Below, in pieces: positions 27,847 through 37,681 of a stretch of 64,000 nt of DNA (position 1 is its first letter; every line of letters starts with the position of its first letter). The notes beneath the pieces are model-generated. The model was not told where the DNA came from. It searched no databases and worked only from the letters and a program-made list of their open reading frames with translations. Origin of the DNA: Bradyrhizobium arachidis (GTDB lineage Bacteria; Pseudomonadota; Alphaproteobacteria; Rhizobiales; Xanthobacteraceae). The position numbers and the translations under genes were made by a program. The stretch lies in assembly GCF_015291705.1 (NCBI RefSeq), contig NZ_CP030050.1:8308001-8372000 (forward strand). The letters run 5' to 3'.

Positions 27847-29121
27847 ATGGCCGAGCGCGTGGTCAGGCTGCCCGACGTCGGCGAAGGCATTGCGGAAGCC
27901 GAGCTCGTGGAATGGCACGTTAAAGTGGGCGACATCGTGCGCGAGGACGCCGTGCTCGGTGCCGTCATGACCGACAAGGCGACAGTGGAAATCCCCTCGC
28001 CGGCGGACGGACGTGTCGTCTGGCTCGCCGGCACGGTGGGTGACGTGCTCGCCATCGGCTCGGATTTCGTTCGGCTGGAGGTGGACGGCAAGAGTGAGCC
28101 GGCGACGGCGGAAACGCAGCCGGCGCCGCGCGCGGCAAGCTCGCCGCCCCAAAAGCCTGACGATGCCGCAAGCACCGCGAGCCTGCCGGCGAGCGAGCCG
28201 CCCAACGCATTGAGGTCGCGGTCCTCCACGGCGCCGCTCCACCACGCCAGTGATCGGCCTCTGGCTGCTCCCGCGGTCCGGCTTCGCGCGCGCGAAGCCG
28301 GCGTCGACTTGCGCCAGATCCGCGGCACGGGCCCCGCTGGGCGGGTCACCCACGATGATCTTGACGCCCATATCGCGCGCGGCCTTACCGGAACGACAGC
28401 GGCGCAGTATCGGACGCAAACCGCGGTAACCGACATCAAGATCGTCGGCTTGCGCCGCAAGATCGCCGAGAAGATGTCGATTGCGAGCTCGCGCATTCCG
28501 CACATTACCTATGTAGAAGAGGTCGATGTCACCGCGCTCGAGGATTTGCGCGCGAAGATCAACAGCCAAAAGCAGCCGGGCAAGCCCAGACTGACATTGT
28601 TGCCGTTCCTGATGCGCGCCATGGCGCGCGCGATCGCCGAGCAGCCTCATCTCAATGCCCATTTCGACGACGAAGCAGGGGTCGTTCACCAGCACGCAGG
28701 CGTTCATATCGGGATCGCCACGCAGACGCCGACCGGCCTGGTGGTCCCCGTCGTTCGACATGTGGAAGCGCTCGACCTCTGGAGTTGCGCCGCCGAGGTC
28801 GCGCGGCTCGCCGAAGCGGCTCGGAACGGCAACGCCAGCCGCGACGAACTCTCCGGTTCGACCATCACGATCACCTCGCTCGGCGCGCTGGGCGGGCTTG
28901 CCACGACGCCCATCATCAATCACCCGGAGGTCGCGATCATCGGTGTCAACCGGATCGCTATCCGTCCGCATTGGGATGGCGCTGCCTTCGTGCCGCGTCA
29001 GATGATGAACCTGTCGTCCAGCTTCGATCACCGGGTGATCGATGGGTTCGATGCCGCCCGGTTCGTGCAGCGCATCAAGCTGCTGTTGGAAACGCCGGCC
29101 ATGATCTTCATCGAAGGCTAA
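27847..29121 (+). CDS. bkdB: Branched-chain 2-oxoacid dehydrogenase E2 (dihydrolipoyl acyltransferase)
   Basis: 424 residues: one lipoyl domain (modified Lys in VMTDKATVEIPSP, about residue 43), a flexible Ala/Pro linker, the peripheral-subunit-binding domain (APAVRLRAREAGVDLRQIRG, TGPAGRVTHDDL), and the catalytic domain ending in SSFDHRVIDGFDAARFV with the HxxxDG active site. A single lipoyl domain is typical of Bkd-type E2. It forms the 24-mer core that E1 and E3 dock onto. Confidence 0.94.
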   Translation: MAERVVRLPDVGEGIAEAELVEWHVKVGDIVREDAVLGAVMTDKATVEIPSPADGRVVWLAGTVGDVLAIGSDFVRLEVDGKSEPATAETQPAPRAASSPPQKPDDAASTASLPASEPPNALRSRSSTAPLHHASDRPLAAPAVRLRAREAGVDLRQIRGTGPAGRVTHDDLDAHIARGLTGTTAAQYRTQTAVTDIKIVGLRRKIAEKMSIASSRIPHITYVEEVDVTALEDLRAKINSQKQPGKPRLTLLPFLMRAMARAIAEQPHLNAHFDDEAGVVHQHAGVHIGIATQTPTGLVVPVVRHVEALDLWSCAAEVARLAEAARNGNASRDELSGSTITITSLGALGGLATTPIINHPEVAIIGVNRIAIRPHWDGAAFVPRQMMNLSSSFDHRVIDGFDAARFVQRIKLLLETPAMIFIEG

Positions 29122-29125
29122 GCCT

Positions 29126-30520
29126 GTGAACGAACTTTCCTGCAAGCTTCTCGTCATCGGCGCTGGCCCCGGCGGATATACCTGCGCGATCCGCGCTGGC
29201 CAGCTCGGCATCGATACGATCGTCGTCGACGCCCAGAAGCCCGGGGGAACCTGTCTCAATGTCGGCTGCATTCCGTCGAAGGCCTTGATCCATGCAGCCG
29301 GCGAGTATGAGACGATTGCACGCGCCGCCGAGAACAGCCCGCTCGGTATTTCCACTGCAAAGCCATCGCTCGACTTCGCCAGGACCATCGCCTGGAAGGA
29401 CAGCATCGTCCGGCGTCTGAACAGCGGCGTGGCCGGTCTCTTGAAGAAGGCCGGGGTCAGGCTCGCGGCCGGGTACGCCCGCTTCCGCGACGGCAAGACC
29501 ATCGAGGTCGAAACGCAATCCGGCCGGCAGGTGATCCATGCCGCAACGGTGGTGATCGCGACAGGCTCCGCACCGGTCGCGTTGCCATTGCTTCCCTTCG
29601 GGAGCCGCGTGATCTCGTCGACCGAGGCATTGGCGCTCACCGAAATCCCGAACAAGCTCGTCGTGGTCGGCGGCGGCTACATTGGCCTGGAGCTGGGCAC
29701 GGCGTTCGCGAAAATGGGTTCGACCGTCACCGTCATCGAGGCCGCGCCACGTATTCTCCCGCAATATGATGGCGACCTGAGCGAACCCATCGCCAGACGC
29801 CTTGGTGCGCTCGGAGTCACCGTTTTGACAGGCGCGAAGGCGACGGCGCTGGTTGCGGATGGCACGGCACTCGCGATCGAGACTGCTAGCGGCGAGCAGA
29901 CATCACTTGAAGCCGATAGGATCCTCGTTACCGTCGGTCGCGAGCCCGCGACGAACGGTTTTGGCCTCGAGAACCTCGATCTCGATATGGACGGACCGTT
30001 CATCCGAATTGACGATCGATGCCGCACTTCGATGCACGGCATCTTCGCGATCGGCGACGTCACGGGAGAACCGATGCTGGCGCATCGCGCCATGGCGCAA
30101 GGCGAGATGGTGGCCGAGATCGTTGCCGGTCATCGCCGCGCCTGGGACCGGGTTTCGATCCCGGCGATCTGCTTCACCGATCCCGAGATCGTCACCGTCG
30201 GCCTGTCCCCGAGCGAGGCGGCCGGAAAGGCTTTTGAGATCAAGACAGATCTCTTTCCGTTCAAGGCCAACGGTCGCGCACTGACGCTGGAGCGGGAGGA
30301 CGGCTTCATCCGGACCGTGGCGCGGGCGGACAACCATTTGCTGCTTGGAATCCAGGGTGTCGGAGCCGGCATAGCAGAACTGTCAGCAGCCTTCAGCCTC
30401 GCGCTGGAAATGGGTGCACGCCTCGAGGACATCGCGATGACCATCCACGCGCATCCAACTCAAAGCGAAGCCTTGCACGAGGCCGCGCTGAAGTCGCTGG
30501 GACATGCAATTCATATCTGA
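29126..30520 (+). CDS. lpdV: Dihydrolipoamide dehydrogenase (E3) of the bkd complex
   Basis: 464 residues, FAD- and NAD-dependent disulfide oxidoreductase. The FAD GxGxxG lies at the N-terminus (LVIGAGPGGYTCAIRAGQLG), the redox Cys pair in GGTCLNVGCIPSK, the NAD site in VVGGGYIGLELGTAFAKMG, and the partner His-Glu in HAHPTQSEALHEAA. The start is GTG, four bases after the bkdB stop. It re-oxidises the lipoyl arm of E2. It is the last gene of the operon. Confidence 0.94.
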   Translation: MNELSCKLLVIGAGPGGYTCAIRAGQLGIDTIVVDAQKPGGTCLNVGCIPSKALIHAAGEYETIARAAENSPLGISTAKPSLDFARTIAWKDSIVRRLNSGVAGLLKKAGVRLAAGYARFRDGKTIEVETQSGRQVIHAATVVIATGSAPVALPLLPFGSRVISSTEALALTEIPNKLVVVGGGYIGLELGTAFAKMGSTVTVIEAAPRILPQYDGDLSEPIARRLGALGVTVLTGAKATALVADGTALAIETASGEQTSLEADRILVTVGREPATNGFGLENLDLDMDGPFIRIDDRCRTSMHGIFAIGDVTGEPMLAHRAMAQGEMVAEIVAGHRRAWDRVSIPAICFTDPEIVTVGLSPSEAAGKAFEIKTDLFPFKANGRALTLEREDGFIRTVARADNHLLLGIQGVGAGIAELSAAFSLALEMGARLEDIAMTIHAHPTQSEALHEAALKSLGHAIHI

Positions 30521-30906
30521 ACGTACAAGCATCGCCACCATGGCCGCCGTTCGTGCGCGTTTCTCGTCGTCTCGAATGATCGACCAATTGCAGCTGGTCC
30601 TCGAAGCGCTCACGCAACATCAATAAGTTAGAGAGCTCCCAAGTTACGGGCGCCATATCATTTGGGCTTCAAGGCGCTAACCCAGCAGAATCAATGAGCT
30701 TCGGTCCATCGAGCGAGCTGCTCGAAATTCGTCGGCATCGATTTCAGCAAATACGTTACGCCAATTTTGCATGGGTTGACGTATTTGCCCGCCAGTCTCC
30801 GGAAAGACCAACCCCGTCTCCGGGGATCCCAAGGAGCAGTACATTCGCGCCGCTCTGTTGGCGGGATGCGTTGCGCTTGCCTTTCAGCCGACGAGCGATG
30901 CTCGCC
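30521..30906. other. Gene-free stretch with possible gene debris
   Basis: About 390 bases between convergent genes. Two short plus-strand frames look like debris: 30540-30626 (28 codons after an ATG, ending QLQLVLEALTQHQ) and roughly 30795-30920 (NPVSGDPKEQYIRAALLAGC). Neither was recognised. No clear intrinsic terminator was found. Confidence 0.35.
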
Positions 30907-32385
30907 TTACGTCTTGAGGGCAAAGGGATCACGCTCTTCGTTTGAGAAATCGATCATGACGTTCTTGGTCTGCAGGAATTCGTCCAACGCCGCCACCCCG
31001 CGCTCTTTACCGAATCCCGACTCCTTGAACCCGCCGAACGGAGCCATCGCACTGGAAGCACGGTAGGTGTTCACCCAAACCGTTCCAGCGTGGACCGCCC
31101 GCGAGACGCGCAACGCGCGCGACAGGTTCGTGGTCCAAATTCCGGACGCCAGCCCGTATTTGCTATCGTTCGCGATGCTGATCGCCTGTTCCTCCGAGTC
31201 GAAGGGAATGATCGAGAGCACGGGCCCGAACACCTCTTCCTGGGCAATCGTCATCCTGTTCTCAACGCCGGTGAAGATGGTCGGCTCGATGAAAAGACCT
31301 TTGCCCAGGCCATCGCCTGTCGCGGGCTTGCCGCCGCAAGCGAGGACCGCGCCCTCCTTCTGGGCATCACCGATGCATTTGAGAATCCGATCGAACTGCG
31401 GCTCGTTCGCCACCGTTCCCATATCTGTTGTCTTGTGCAACGGATTGCCCAACCTGATCTTTTGAGCGCGGCCGACGAGCCGCTTCACGATCTCATCATG
31501 AATCGAACGCTGAACAAGCAGCCGCGAGCCCGCGATGCAGGTTTGTCCGGTTGCGCCGAAAATGCCGGCGAGAGCACCAACCGTCGCCTTATCGAGGTCC
31601 GCATCCTCGAAGATCACGTTGGGCGACTTTCCCCCCAGCTCAAGCGTCACCGGGACTAGCGAGCGGCCCGCCTCCGCTGCAATCTGTCGACCGACATTCG
31701 GACTCCCCGTGAAACTGACACGGTCAATTCGGCCGCTCGTGAGCAGCGCCTGCCCGGTCCTGTAGTCGCCGGTCACCACGTTGACGACGCCCGCCGGAAA
31801 CCCGGCCTCCCGGACCAGTTCGGCGAACTCCAGCGTCGTCACGGATGCATGCTCGGATGGCTTGATGACGACGCAATTGCCTGCCGCGAGCGCCGGAGCG
31901 AGCTTGTTGGCGAGCAGGCCCATCGGGGAATTCCACGCCGTGATCAGAACCGCGACACCGATCGGCTCCCGACGCGTGAAGTCGAAGACGTCGCGCTGGT
32001 CCAGCGGAATGGTGTCACCGAAAATCTTGTCGGCGCAGCCCGCGAAAAACCGGTAGGCGCGCGCGGCAAAATGCATCTGACCGTGCGTCTCGCGGATGAT
32101 CTTGCCGTTGTCGGAGCTCTCCATGATGGCTATGCGCTCAGCCTGCGCATCGAGCAGGTCGGCCAGACGGTTCAACAAATTCGCCCGAGCAAGCCCGGTC
32201 GTTTTACTCCAGACGGAGTCATACGCTCTCCTGGCCGCCGCGATTGCATCGGCGACTTGCGCCGGGGTCGCCTGCGGCACCAGCGCCCATTCCTCGCGGG
32301 TATAGGGGTTTATGGCGGACAACCATTCCTGGTTCGGTGCGCTCACGATCTCATTGGCGATGGCAATTCCGTACTTCTTCGGCAT
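30907..32385 (-). CDS. Aldehyde dehydrogenase
   Basis: 492 residues of the NAD(P)-dependent aldehyde dehydrogenase superfamily. LITAWNSPMGLLANKLAPAL, VNVVTGDYRTGQALLTSGRI and SFTGSPNVGRQ mark the cofactor domain; LELGGKSPNVIFEDAD holds the general-base Glu and GATGQTCIAGSR the catalytic Cys. It is the last gene of the large minus-strand cluster (42.4-30.9 kb) and probably oxidises a semialdehyde product of that pathway. Confidence 0.9.
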   Translation of the reverse strand: MPKKYGIAIANEIVSAPNQEWLSAINPYTREEWALVPQATPAQVADAIAAARRAYDSVWSKTTGLARANLLNRLADLLDAQAERIAIMESSDNGKIIRETHGQMHFAARAYRFFAGCADKIFGDTIPLDQRDVFDFTRREPIGVAVLITAWNSPMGLLANKLAPALAAGNCVVIKPSEHASVTTLEFAELVREAGFPAGVVNVVTGDYRTGQALLTSGRIDRVSFTGSPNVGRQIAAEAGRSLVPVTLELGGKSPNVIFEDADLDKATVGALAGIFGATGQTCIAGSRLLVQRSIHDEIVKRLVGRAQKIRLGNPLHKTTDMGTVANEPQFDRILKCIGDAQKEGAVLACGGKPATGDGLGKGLFIEPTIFTGVENRMTIAQEEVFGPVLSIIPFDSEEQAISIANDSKYGLASGIWTTNLSRALRVSRAVHAGTVWVNTYRASSAMAPFGGFKESGFGKERGVAALDEFLQTKNVMIDFSNEERDPFALKT

Positions 32386-32468
32386 GATCGATGGTCTCCG
32401 CGACTGGCGAACCGTTGTGTGTCTTATCTAAAGAGTGTGTCCTGCGCCGGCCTTCTTCCGGCTGAGGC

Positions 32469-33269
32469 TTAGGCCGGCTTTCCGCAAGCGTCGGCGTCCA
32501 GCCGCGCGATTCCGTCGAGCCCCGCGCACGCGGCAGGAAAGAGGGACAGCACCTGCCGGTCGTGGCCTGGAATGATGTGGGACGGACCATCGGCGAGCTG
32601 CTGGATGACAGCGAAGCCGTTCAACATCTGCTTGGTGTCGAACAACACCGGGAATGGTCGCCGCTGCAGGATGTTGGCGTAGTAGTGCGAAGCATCCGAG
32701 GCCAGCACCACGTGACCTCGCCGCGTCTTCACCCTCACGACCTGCAGTCCCGCGGTATGCCCGCCCAGCCAGTGCAGGGAGATTCCGTCGTCGAAATCGG
32801 AATTCGCATCGTGGAGCGCCACGCGCCCTTCGAAGTTCCGCCTGACGATGTGACTGACGTCTTCCGCATTATAGGCCTTCTTCTGCTCGACATCGCACAT
32901 GCAGCGGCCCGTGCAGAAATGCATCTCGCGCTCCTGCACGTGATACCGGGCTTGAGGAAACAGATCGTGGTTGCCGGCATGGTCCCAGTGCATATGGGTC
33001 AGGATGACGTCTTTCACGGTGTCGGGATTGATCCCGATCTGCTTCAGCCCCTCAGCGACCGGTCGCGTGACGGCATAGTTGCGCGCCTTGCCGGCCTTCT
33101 CGTCGAAGCCAGTATCGACGATCACCGTGCGGTCCCGGCCGACCAGTGCCCAGACGAAGAAGTCCATCGGCATCGGGCTGTCCGGCGCATCGTGCTCGAT
33201 GAAGTTCTCCGATGAGCGGCGCTCGTCCTTCCTGGCGTACCGGATCGCATAGATTTCATACTCGGACAT
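32469..33269 (-). CDS. Metallo-beta-lactamase fold hydrolase (N-acyl homoserine lactonase-like)
   Basis: 266 residues from the ATG at 33269 (MSEYEIYAIRYARKDERRSS). THMHWDHAGNHDLFP is the HxHxDH zinc motif; later ligands are the His in LHWLGGHTAGLQ, the Asp in VLASDASHYY and the His in IIPGHDRQ. Overall it resembles the AttM/AiiA lactonase branch, but these also hydrolyse simple lactones and gamma-butyrolactones. Since it lies in a catabolic operon, a pathway lactone is as likely a substrate as a quorum-sensing signal. Confidence 0.83.
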   Translation of the reverse strand: MSEYEIYAIRYARKDERRSSENFIEHDAPDSPMPMDFFVWALVGRDRTVIVDTGFDEKAGKARNYAVTRPVAEGLKQIGINPDTVKDVILTHMHWDHAGNHDLFPQARYHVQEREMHFCTGRCMCDVEQKKAYNAEDVSHIVRRNFEGRVALHDANSDFDDGISLHWLGGHTAGLQVVRVKTRRGHVVLASDASHYYANILQRRPFPVLFDTKQMLNGFAVIQQLADGPSHIIPGHDRQVLSLFPAACAGLDGIARLDADACGKPA

Positions 33270-33277
33270 GTCATCAC

Positions 33278-34237
33278 TCACTGGCGCTCGATGCCGGCTT
33301 CCCTCGTTGTCGTCGCCCATAGATCCATGTCGTCCTTGACATGCTTGGCGAACTCTGCCGGCCCGATCCACTGAGCCTCGAAGCCGATATCGGCGAGGCG
33401 TTTGCGTATCTCCGGTTCTGCCAGCACCTCGCGCACGCCTTCGGCGAGCCTGGCAACGATCTCGGGCGGCGTGTCCTTGGGTCCGAACAGTCCCGACCAC
33501 GCGGAAATGTTGATGAACGCGAGCCCTCCCTCCTTCATGGTCGGGATATCGGGGAAAAGCGAGGCGCGGTCCGGATTCGTGGTCGCGAGTGCGCGTGCCT
33601 GGCCGGCCTCGACCTGAGAGACCGCAGGCGCCATGTCCATGAATGTCATGGAGACACGCTGCGCGATGATATCGGTGACGACCTGCGGGCTGTTTCGATA
33701 AGGCACGGCGGCAATGTCGATCCCTGCCCGCCGCTTGAAAGCTTCGCCGGACAGTTGGCCAAGCGCATTGGCATAACCAAACGTCAGCGTGCCCGGCTTG
33801 CTCTTCGCGAGAGCCACGAGGTCGGCCACACTTTTCACGGGCAGGCCGGGATCGACGATCAGGAAATACGGAAACAGGCCGAATTGCGAAATCGGAGCGA
33901 AATCGGCGATGGGATCATATTGGATCGATTTCAGCAGACTTGGATTGGCGGCGTGCGTCGACGTTCCGCCGACAAGCAACGTGTATCCGTCGGGCGCAGA
34001 GCGCGCAGCTGCCGTCGCCCCTAGCGCGCCATTTGCACCGACACGGTTATCGATGATGATCGTTGTCTTCAGCAATTCCGACAGCCGCTGAAACACGATG
34101 CGCGCAACTCCGTCTGTTCCGCTGCCAGGCGCAAACGGGGCGATGACCGTAATTCGCTGCGAGGGATAGCCATCCGCTGCTGCCGCCGGGCTCCAGTGTG
34201 AAAGGAGCAGCGTGATCGTCAACAACAACACCCGCAC
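33278..34237 (-). CDS. Bug/TctC family solute-binding protein
   Basis: 319 residues from GTG at 34237 (a GTG at 34231 is equally possible); GGGAGGG lies just upstream. The signal peptide (VRVLLLTITLLLSHWSPAAA) is followed by ADGYPSQRITVIAPFAPGSG, the family start, and DNRVGANGALGATAAARSAP. A second Bug protein of the same kind is at 2774. It lies inside a block that also has a complete Liv transporter, so it may sense or bind a related carboxylate. No TctAB partners are seen. Confidence 0.88.
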   Translation of the reverse strand: MRVLLLTITLLLSHWSPAAAADGYPSQRITVIAPFAPGSGTDGVARIVFQRLSELLKTTIIIDNRVGANGALGATAAARSAPDGYTLLVGGTSTHAANPSLLKSIQYDPIADFAPISQFGLFPYFLIVDPGLPVKSVADLVALAKSKPGTLTFGYANALGQLSGEAFKRRAGIDIAAVPYRNSPQVVTDIIAQRVSMTFMDMAPAVSQVEAGQARALATTNPDRASLFPDIPTMKEGGLAFINISAWSGLFGPKDTPPEIVARLAEGVREVLAEPEIRKRLADIGFEAQWIGPAEFAKHVKDDMDLWATTTREAGIERQ

Positions 34238-34310
34238 AGAACCCTCCCATTGATCGTTTTTGCAATTTCCTGATCTCGAAAGGCGAGGCTCGATCGCCCT
34301 CACGCATCGA

Positions 34311-35204
34311 TCATGACTTCTTCGAAGAGCGTTCGATGATCTTCACGATGACCGGCCAGTAGTTGGCTCCAAAGCCGGCCTGAGAGGCCTCAGTCAGAAG
34401 CCTGGCGCCGAGTGCGGCTTCCCTCGCTTCGATCCCGGCGTCCCTTGCCATATCGAGCGCGTAAGACACGTCCTTGTGCATGTAGTCGGTCGAAAACACC
34501 CGCTCGGGAAACTCCTGCGCCAAGACCGCCTTGTAGCCGTGATTGCGCAAAGCAAAACTGTCCGCGGAGCCCTTGGAGAAGGCGTCGAACAGGGTCGCGG
34601 TCGACACACCCGCCGAATTTGCGATCGCGGCGGCTTCGCACAGCGCGGTCACGGTCCCGACCACGACCATGTTGTTGAGGATCTTGACCACCTGGCCCGA
34701 TCCGACGTCGCCACAATGAGTCACCTCGCTCGCGAAGCAACGCAGCAGCGGCTCGATGCGCGCGAACACGTCCGCGTTTGCTCCGACCGAAATTGCAAGC
34801 GTCCCCGCCTCGGCCGCCGCCCGCGTCCGGGCCACGGGCGCATCGGCATAGTCGGCTCCCTTTGCGGCGAAGGCGCCGGCCAGCTCGCGGGTCAGTTTCA
34901 ACGGGCTGGTCGAGAGATCGACGATGGTCTGGCCCGCGCGCGCGAATTCGAGGATCCCGCCGGGCATCTCGCAAATCTTCTTCAGGTGCTCGCCGCTGGG
35001 CATGGAAATGAAGACGACATCGGCTTTCGCGAGCCCCGCGATCGAGCTGGCATCGACTGCGCCGGCTTGAACCAGGCGCGCTACGGGCTCGGGGTTGATG
35101 TCGTGAATCAGGATCCTCTGCTTCGTCTTCTGCACGAGGTGCCGGCACATGGGTTCGCCCATGACGCCCAAACCGATGAAGCCGAAAGTCGAAGAGCCAG
35201 TCAT
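34311..35204 (-). CDS. Beta-hydroxyacid dehydrogenase (HIBADH/GarR family)
   Basis: 297 residues, closely similar in layout to the protein at 8941-9846: FGFIGLGVMGEPMCRHLVQK, STSPLKLTRELAGAF, DAPVARTRAAAEAGTLAISV and GSGQVVKILNNMVVVG with the catalytic Lys. Both keep PVARTR in the substrate loop where the family has PVSGG, so they probably share a substrate class. It follows the LivF-type gene by 32 bases. Confidence 0.89.
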   Translation of the reverse strand: MTGSSTFGFIGLGVMGEPMCRHLVQKTKQRILIHDINPEPVARLVQAGAVDASSIAGLAKADVVFISMPSGEHLKKICEMPGGILEFARAGQTIVDLSTSPLKLTRELAGAFAAKGADYADAPVARTRAAAEAGTLAISVGANADVFARIEPLLRCFASEVTHCGDVGSGQVVKILNNMVVVGTVTALCEAAAIANSAGVSTATLFDAFSKGSADSFALRNHGYKAVLAQEFPERVFSTDYMHKDVSYALDMARDAGIEAREAALGARLLTEASQAGFGANYWPVIVKIIERSSKKS

Positions 35205-35236
35205 AACAAAACTCCGGAATTTTTGGACAGATACAT

Positions 35237-35944
35237 TCAGATGCCGAGATAGGCACGCCGGACGTAGTCGCTGGCCAGGAGGTCCTTGCCCTTCCCGCTC
35301 AGCGCGACCGCGCCGGTTTCCAGCACATACGCCTCGTTGCAGAGATTCAATGCAAGCTTTGCATTCTGCTCAACCAGGATGATCGACATGCCGATATCGC
35401 GGTTGATCTCGACGATGATGCGCGCGATCTCATCGACGATGATCGGAGCAAGCCCGAGCGACGGCTCATCCAGCAGCAACAGGCGGGGCCTCGCCATGAG
35501 TGCGCGGCCGATGGCCACCATTTGCTGCTCGCCGCCCGACAGCGAACCGGCCATCTGGCTCCTTCGTTCCACGAGACGGGGAAAATATCCGTAGATCTGG
35601 TCCAGCGTCTTTCTCTGGTGCGCCTTATCCCTCTGCGAGTAGCTACCTACCAGCAGATTGTCGAGCACGCTCATCTGCGGGAAGACACGGCGTCCTTCGG
35701 GTGACAGCGCGATCCCGCGCCCGACGCGCCGAGGAGCCGATGCGCCATCGATGCGCTCGCCGTCGAAATAGATTTCTCCGCCGCTCACAGGCTTGAGGCC
35801 GATAATGGCCTTCATCGTGGTGGTCTTGCCCGCACCATTTGAACCGATGAGAGAGACGATCGCTCCGTCAGCGACGGAGAGGCTCAAGTTGCGGACCGCC
35901 GTGAGCGGACCGTAGGCGACGCTGATCCCGCGGACATCAAGCAT
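35237..35944 (-). CDS. Branched-chain-type ABC transporter ATPase, LivF family
   Basis: 235 residues with Walker A GSNGAGKTT, signature SLSGGEQQMVAIGRALM and Walker B LLLDEPSLGLAPIIVDEIA. It overlaps the LivG-type gene by 8 bases. With the next four genes it makes a complete importer, the second HAAT system of the window. Confidence 0.92.
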   Translation of the reverse strand: MLDVRGISVAYGPLTAVRNLSLSVADGAIVSLIGSNGAGKTTTMKAIIGLKPVSGGEIYFDGERIDGASAPRRVGRGIALSPEGRRVFPQMSVLDNLLVGSYSQRDKAHQRKTLDQIYGYFPRLVERRSQMAGSLSGGEQQMVAIGRALMARPRLLLLDEPSLGLAPIIVDEIARIIVEINRDIGMSIILVEQNAKLALNLCNEAYVLETGAVALSGKGKDLLASDYVRRAYLGI

Positions 35945-36698
35945 GGATCGCTTCCTTGCCGAGATACGCCTCGATGACGACTGGGTTCGACACGACTTCC
36001 GCCGGCGTTCCCTGCGCGATCAGCGTCCCGTGATCCAGCACCACGACGCGATTGCAGAGGCCCATGACCGTGCGCATGTGGTGCTCGACCATCACCATGG
36101 TCACGCCGCGTTCCGACTTGACCCGGCGGAGAACCGAGGCGAGCTCAGCCGCCTCCTCCGGGTTGAGGCCGGCGACCGGCTCATCGAGCATCAAGAGCCT
36201 GGGCTCGCTGGCAAGCGCGATTGCAACGCCGAGGCGCCGCTGCTCGCCATAGGACAATTCGCGTGCCTTCAGGCCGGCACGGCGCGTCAGCCCGAACAGA
36301 TCGAGCACACCAGACGCCTTGTCTTTCGCTGCCACCCGCCATTTGCTCGAGAGAAACCCTCCCCACAGGCCGCTCACGTTCGAAGCCAGCGTGCCGCGCG
36401 CGACATTTTCAATGACAGTCGCTTCCGGATAGATGGTTGCGGCCTGGAAGGTCCGTGAAAGCCCCTGGCGAACCGTTTGATTGGCTGGCTGGCCGGAAAT
36501 GTCTCGTCCCAGGAACCGCACAGTGCCAGCCGATGGACTGAGAACGCCCGAAATCACGTTGAACAGCGTGGTCTTGCCGGCGCCGTTCGGTCCGATAAGG
36601 CCGAGAAAGTCGCCCTCGTTGACCTCGAAGGATACGTTTCGAACGGCGACAAGCCCGCCGAAGGAGCGCTTCAGGCTTTCGACTTGGAGCATGCTCAT
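35937..36698 (-). CDS. Branched-chain-type ABC transporter ATPase, LivG family
   Basis: 253 residues from the ATG at 36698; the open frame upstream to 37688 lies inside LivM and is not coding. Walker A GPNGAGKTT, signature LSYGEQRRLGVAIALA and Walker B LLMLDEPVAGLNPEEA are all canonical, unlike the LivG at 6299. The start codon overlaps the LivM stop. Confidence 0.92.
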   Translation of the reverse strand: MSMLQVESLKRSFGGLVAVRNVSFEVNEGDFLGLIGPNGAGKTTLFNVISGVLSPSAGTVRFLGRDISGQPANQTVRQGLSRTFQAATIYPEATVIENVARGTLASNVSGLWGGFLSSKWRVAAKDKASGVLDLFGLTRRAGLKARELSYGEQRRLGVAIALASEPRLLMLDEPVAGLNPEEAAELASVLRRVKSERGVTMVMVEHHMRTVMGLCNRVVVLDHGTLIAQGTPAEVVSNPVVIEAYLGKEAIHA

Positions 36699-37681
36699 GG
36701 CACTTCCTCGGCCACGCGCGCGGCGCCGGTTGTCGCAACCCGTTGGCGCGAACGCCAGGTCTGAATGAGGCTTGCGAGGCCGTTCGGAACGAACATCAGG
36801 CAGAGCACGAGCACGGCCCCGTAGATGATGTGCTGCAATCCTTCGGTGGAGCGGAGGAGCTCTGGCAGAGGCGTCAGCACGACAACACCGACCACGGGCC
36901 CCAGCACCCCGTCCCGTCCGCCGACGACCAGCATGGTCAGGTAGGAAACCGACTCCCAGAACGTATATGAGTCCGGCGAAATGAAACGGAGATAGTGCGT
37001 CGACAACGCGCCCGCGAAGCCGGCGATGCCCGATCCGACCGTGAAGGCAATCACCTGGACGCGATGCGTATCGATGCCGCTCGATTCCGTGAGCCGCTGG
37101 TTCTCGGCAGTGGCCGCCATCATCGTGCCGAGCGGCGAGCGATAGAGTAGCCAGGTCAACAGTAGCGTCGTCAGCGCACACACGAGCGCGAACGGATAGA
37201 ATTGCGGCTTGGCGCGAAGCACGTAGCCGAAGATCGAAATCGGGGGCACGCCGACGAGGCCGTTTGCGCCGCCGGTGATCGAGCTCATGTCCAGCGCCAG
37301 CAGCACCGCGATCTGGCTGAATGCAAAGGCGACCAGCACGAAATAGACGCCGCGCAAACGCAGGATGATCCAGCCAAGCGCGGCCGCGATGACGGCCGCG
37401 ACCACCGCAGCGATGAACAGGGTCAGCAGCGGCGGCCAGCCCTTCATCGACAACAACGCCGAGACATATCCGCCGACCAGCGCAAAACCGCCGTGCCCCA
37501 TGGACAGCTGTCCCGCCCGGGCGATGATGGCAAGGCCGAGCACGAGCATCAGGTTGATGCAGCCGACTGTCGCCAGATGGACGTAGAACTGGTTCGGTGC
37601 GAACCAGGGCAGCAGCACGGCGAGACCGACGGCCACTGCGATCCCGACATAAGACATCGGCTTGGTTGTGGGAGGATTCAC
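36695..37681 (-). CDS. Branched-chain-type ABC transporter permease, LivM family
   Basis: 328 residues, about nine membrane segments. RAGQLSMGHGGFALVGGYVS is the LivM signature, and SSGIDTHRVQVIAFTVGSGI precedes the last helices. It overlaps LivH and LivG by 4 bases each. Confidence 0.92.
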   Translation of the reverse strand: MNPPTTKPMSYVGIAVAVGLAVLLPWFAPNQFYVHLATVGCINLMLVLGLAIIARAGQLSMGHGGFALVGGYVSALLSMKGWPPLLTLFIAAVVAAVIAAALGWIILRLRGVYFVLVAFAFSQIAVLLALDMSSITGGANGLVGVPPISIFGYVLRAKPQFYPFALVCALTTLLLTWLLYRSPLGTMMAATAENQRLTESSGIDTHRVQVIAFTVGSGIAGFAGALSTHYLRFISPDSYTFWESVSYLTMLVVGGRDGVLGPVVGVVVLTPLPELLRSTEGLQHIIYGAVLVLCLMFVPNGLASLIQTWRSRQRVATTGAARVAEEVP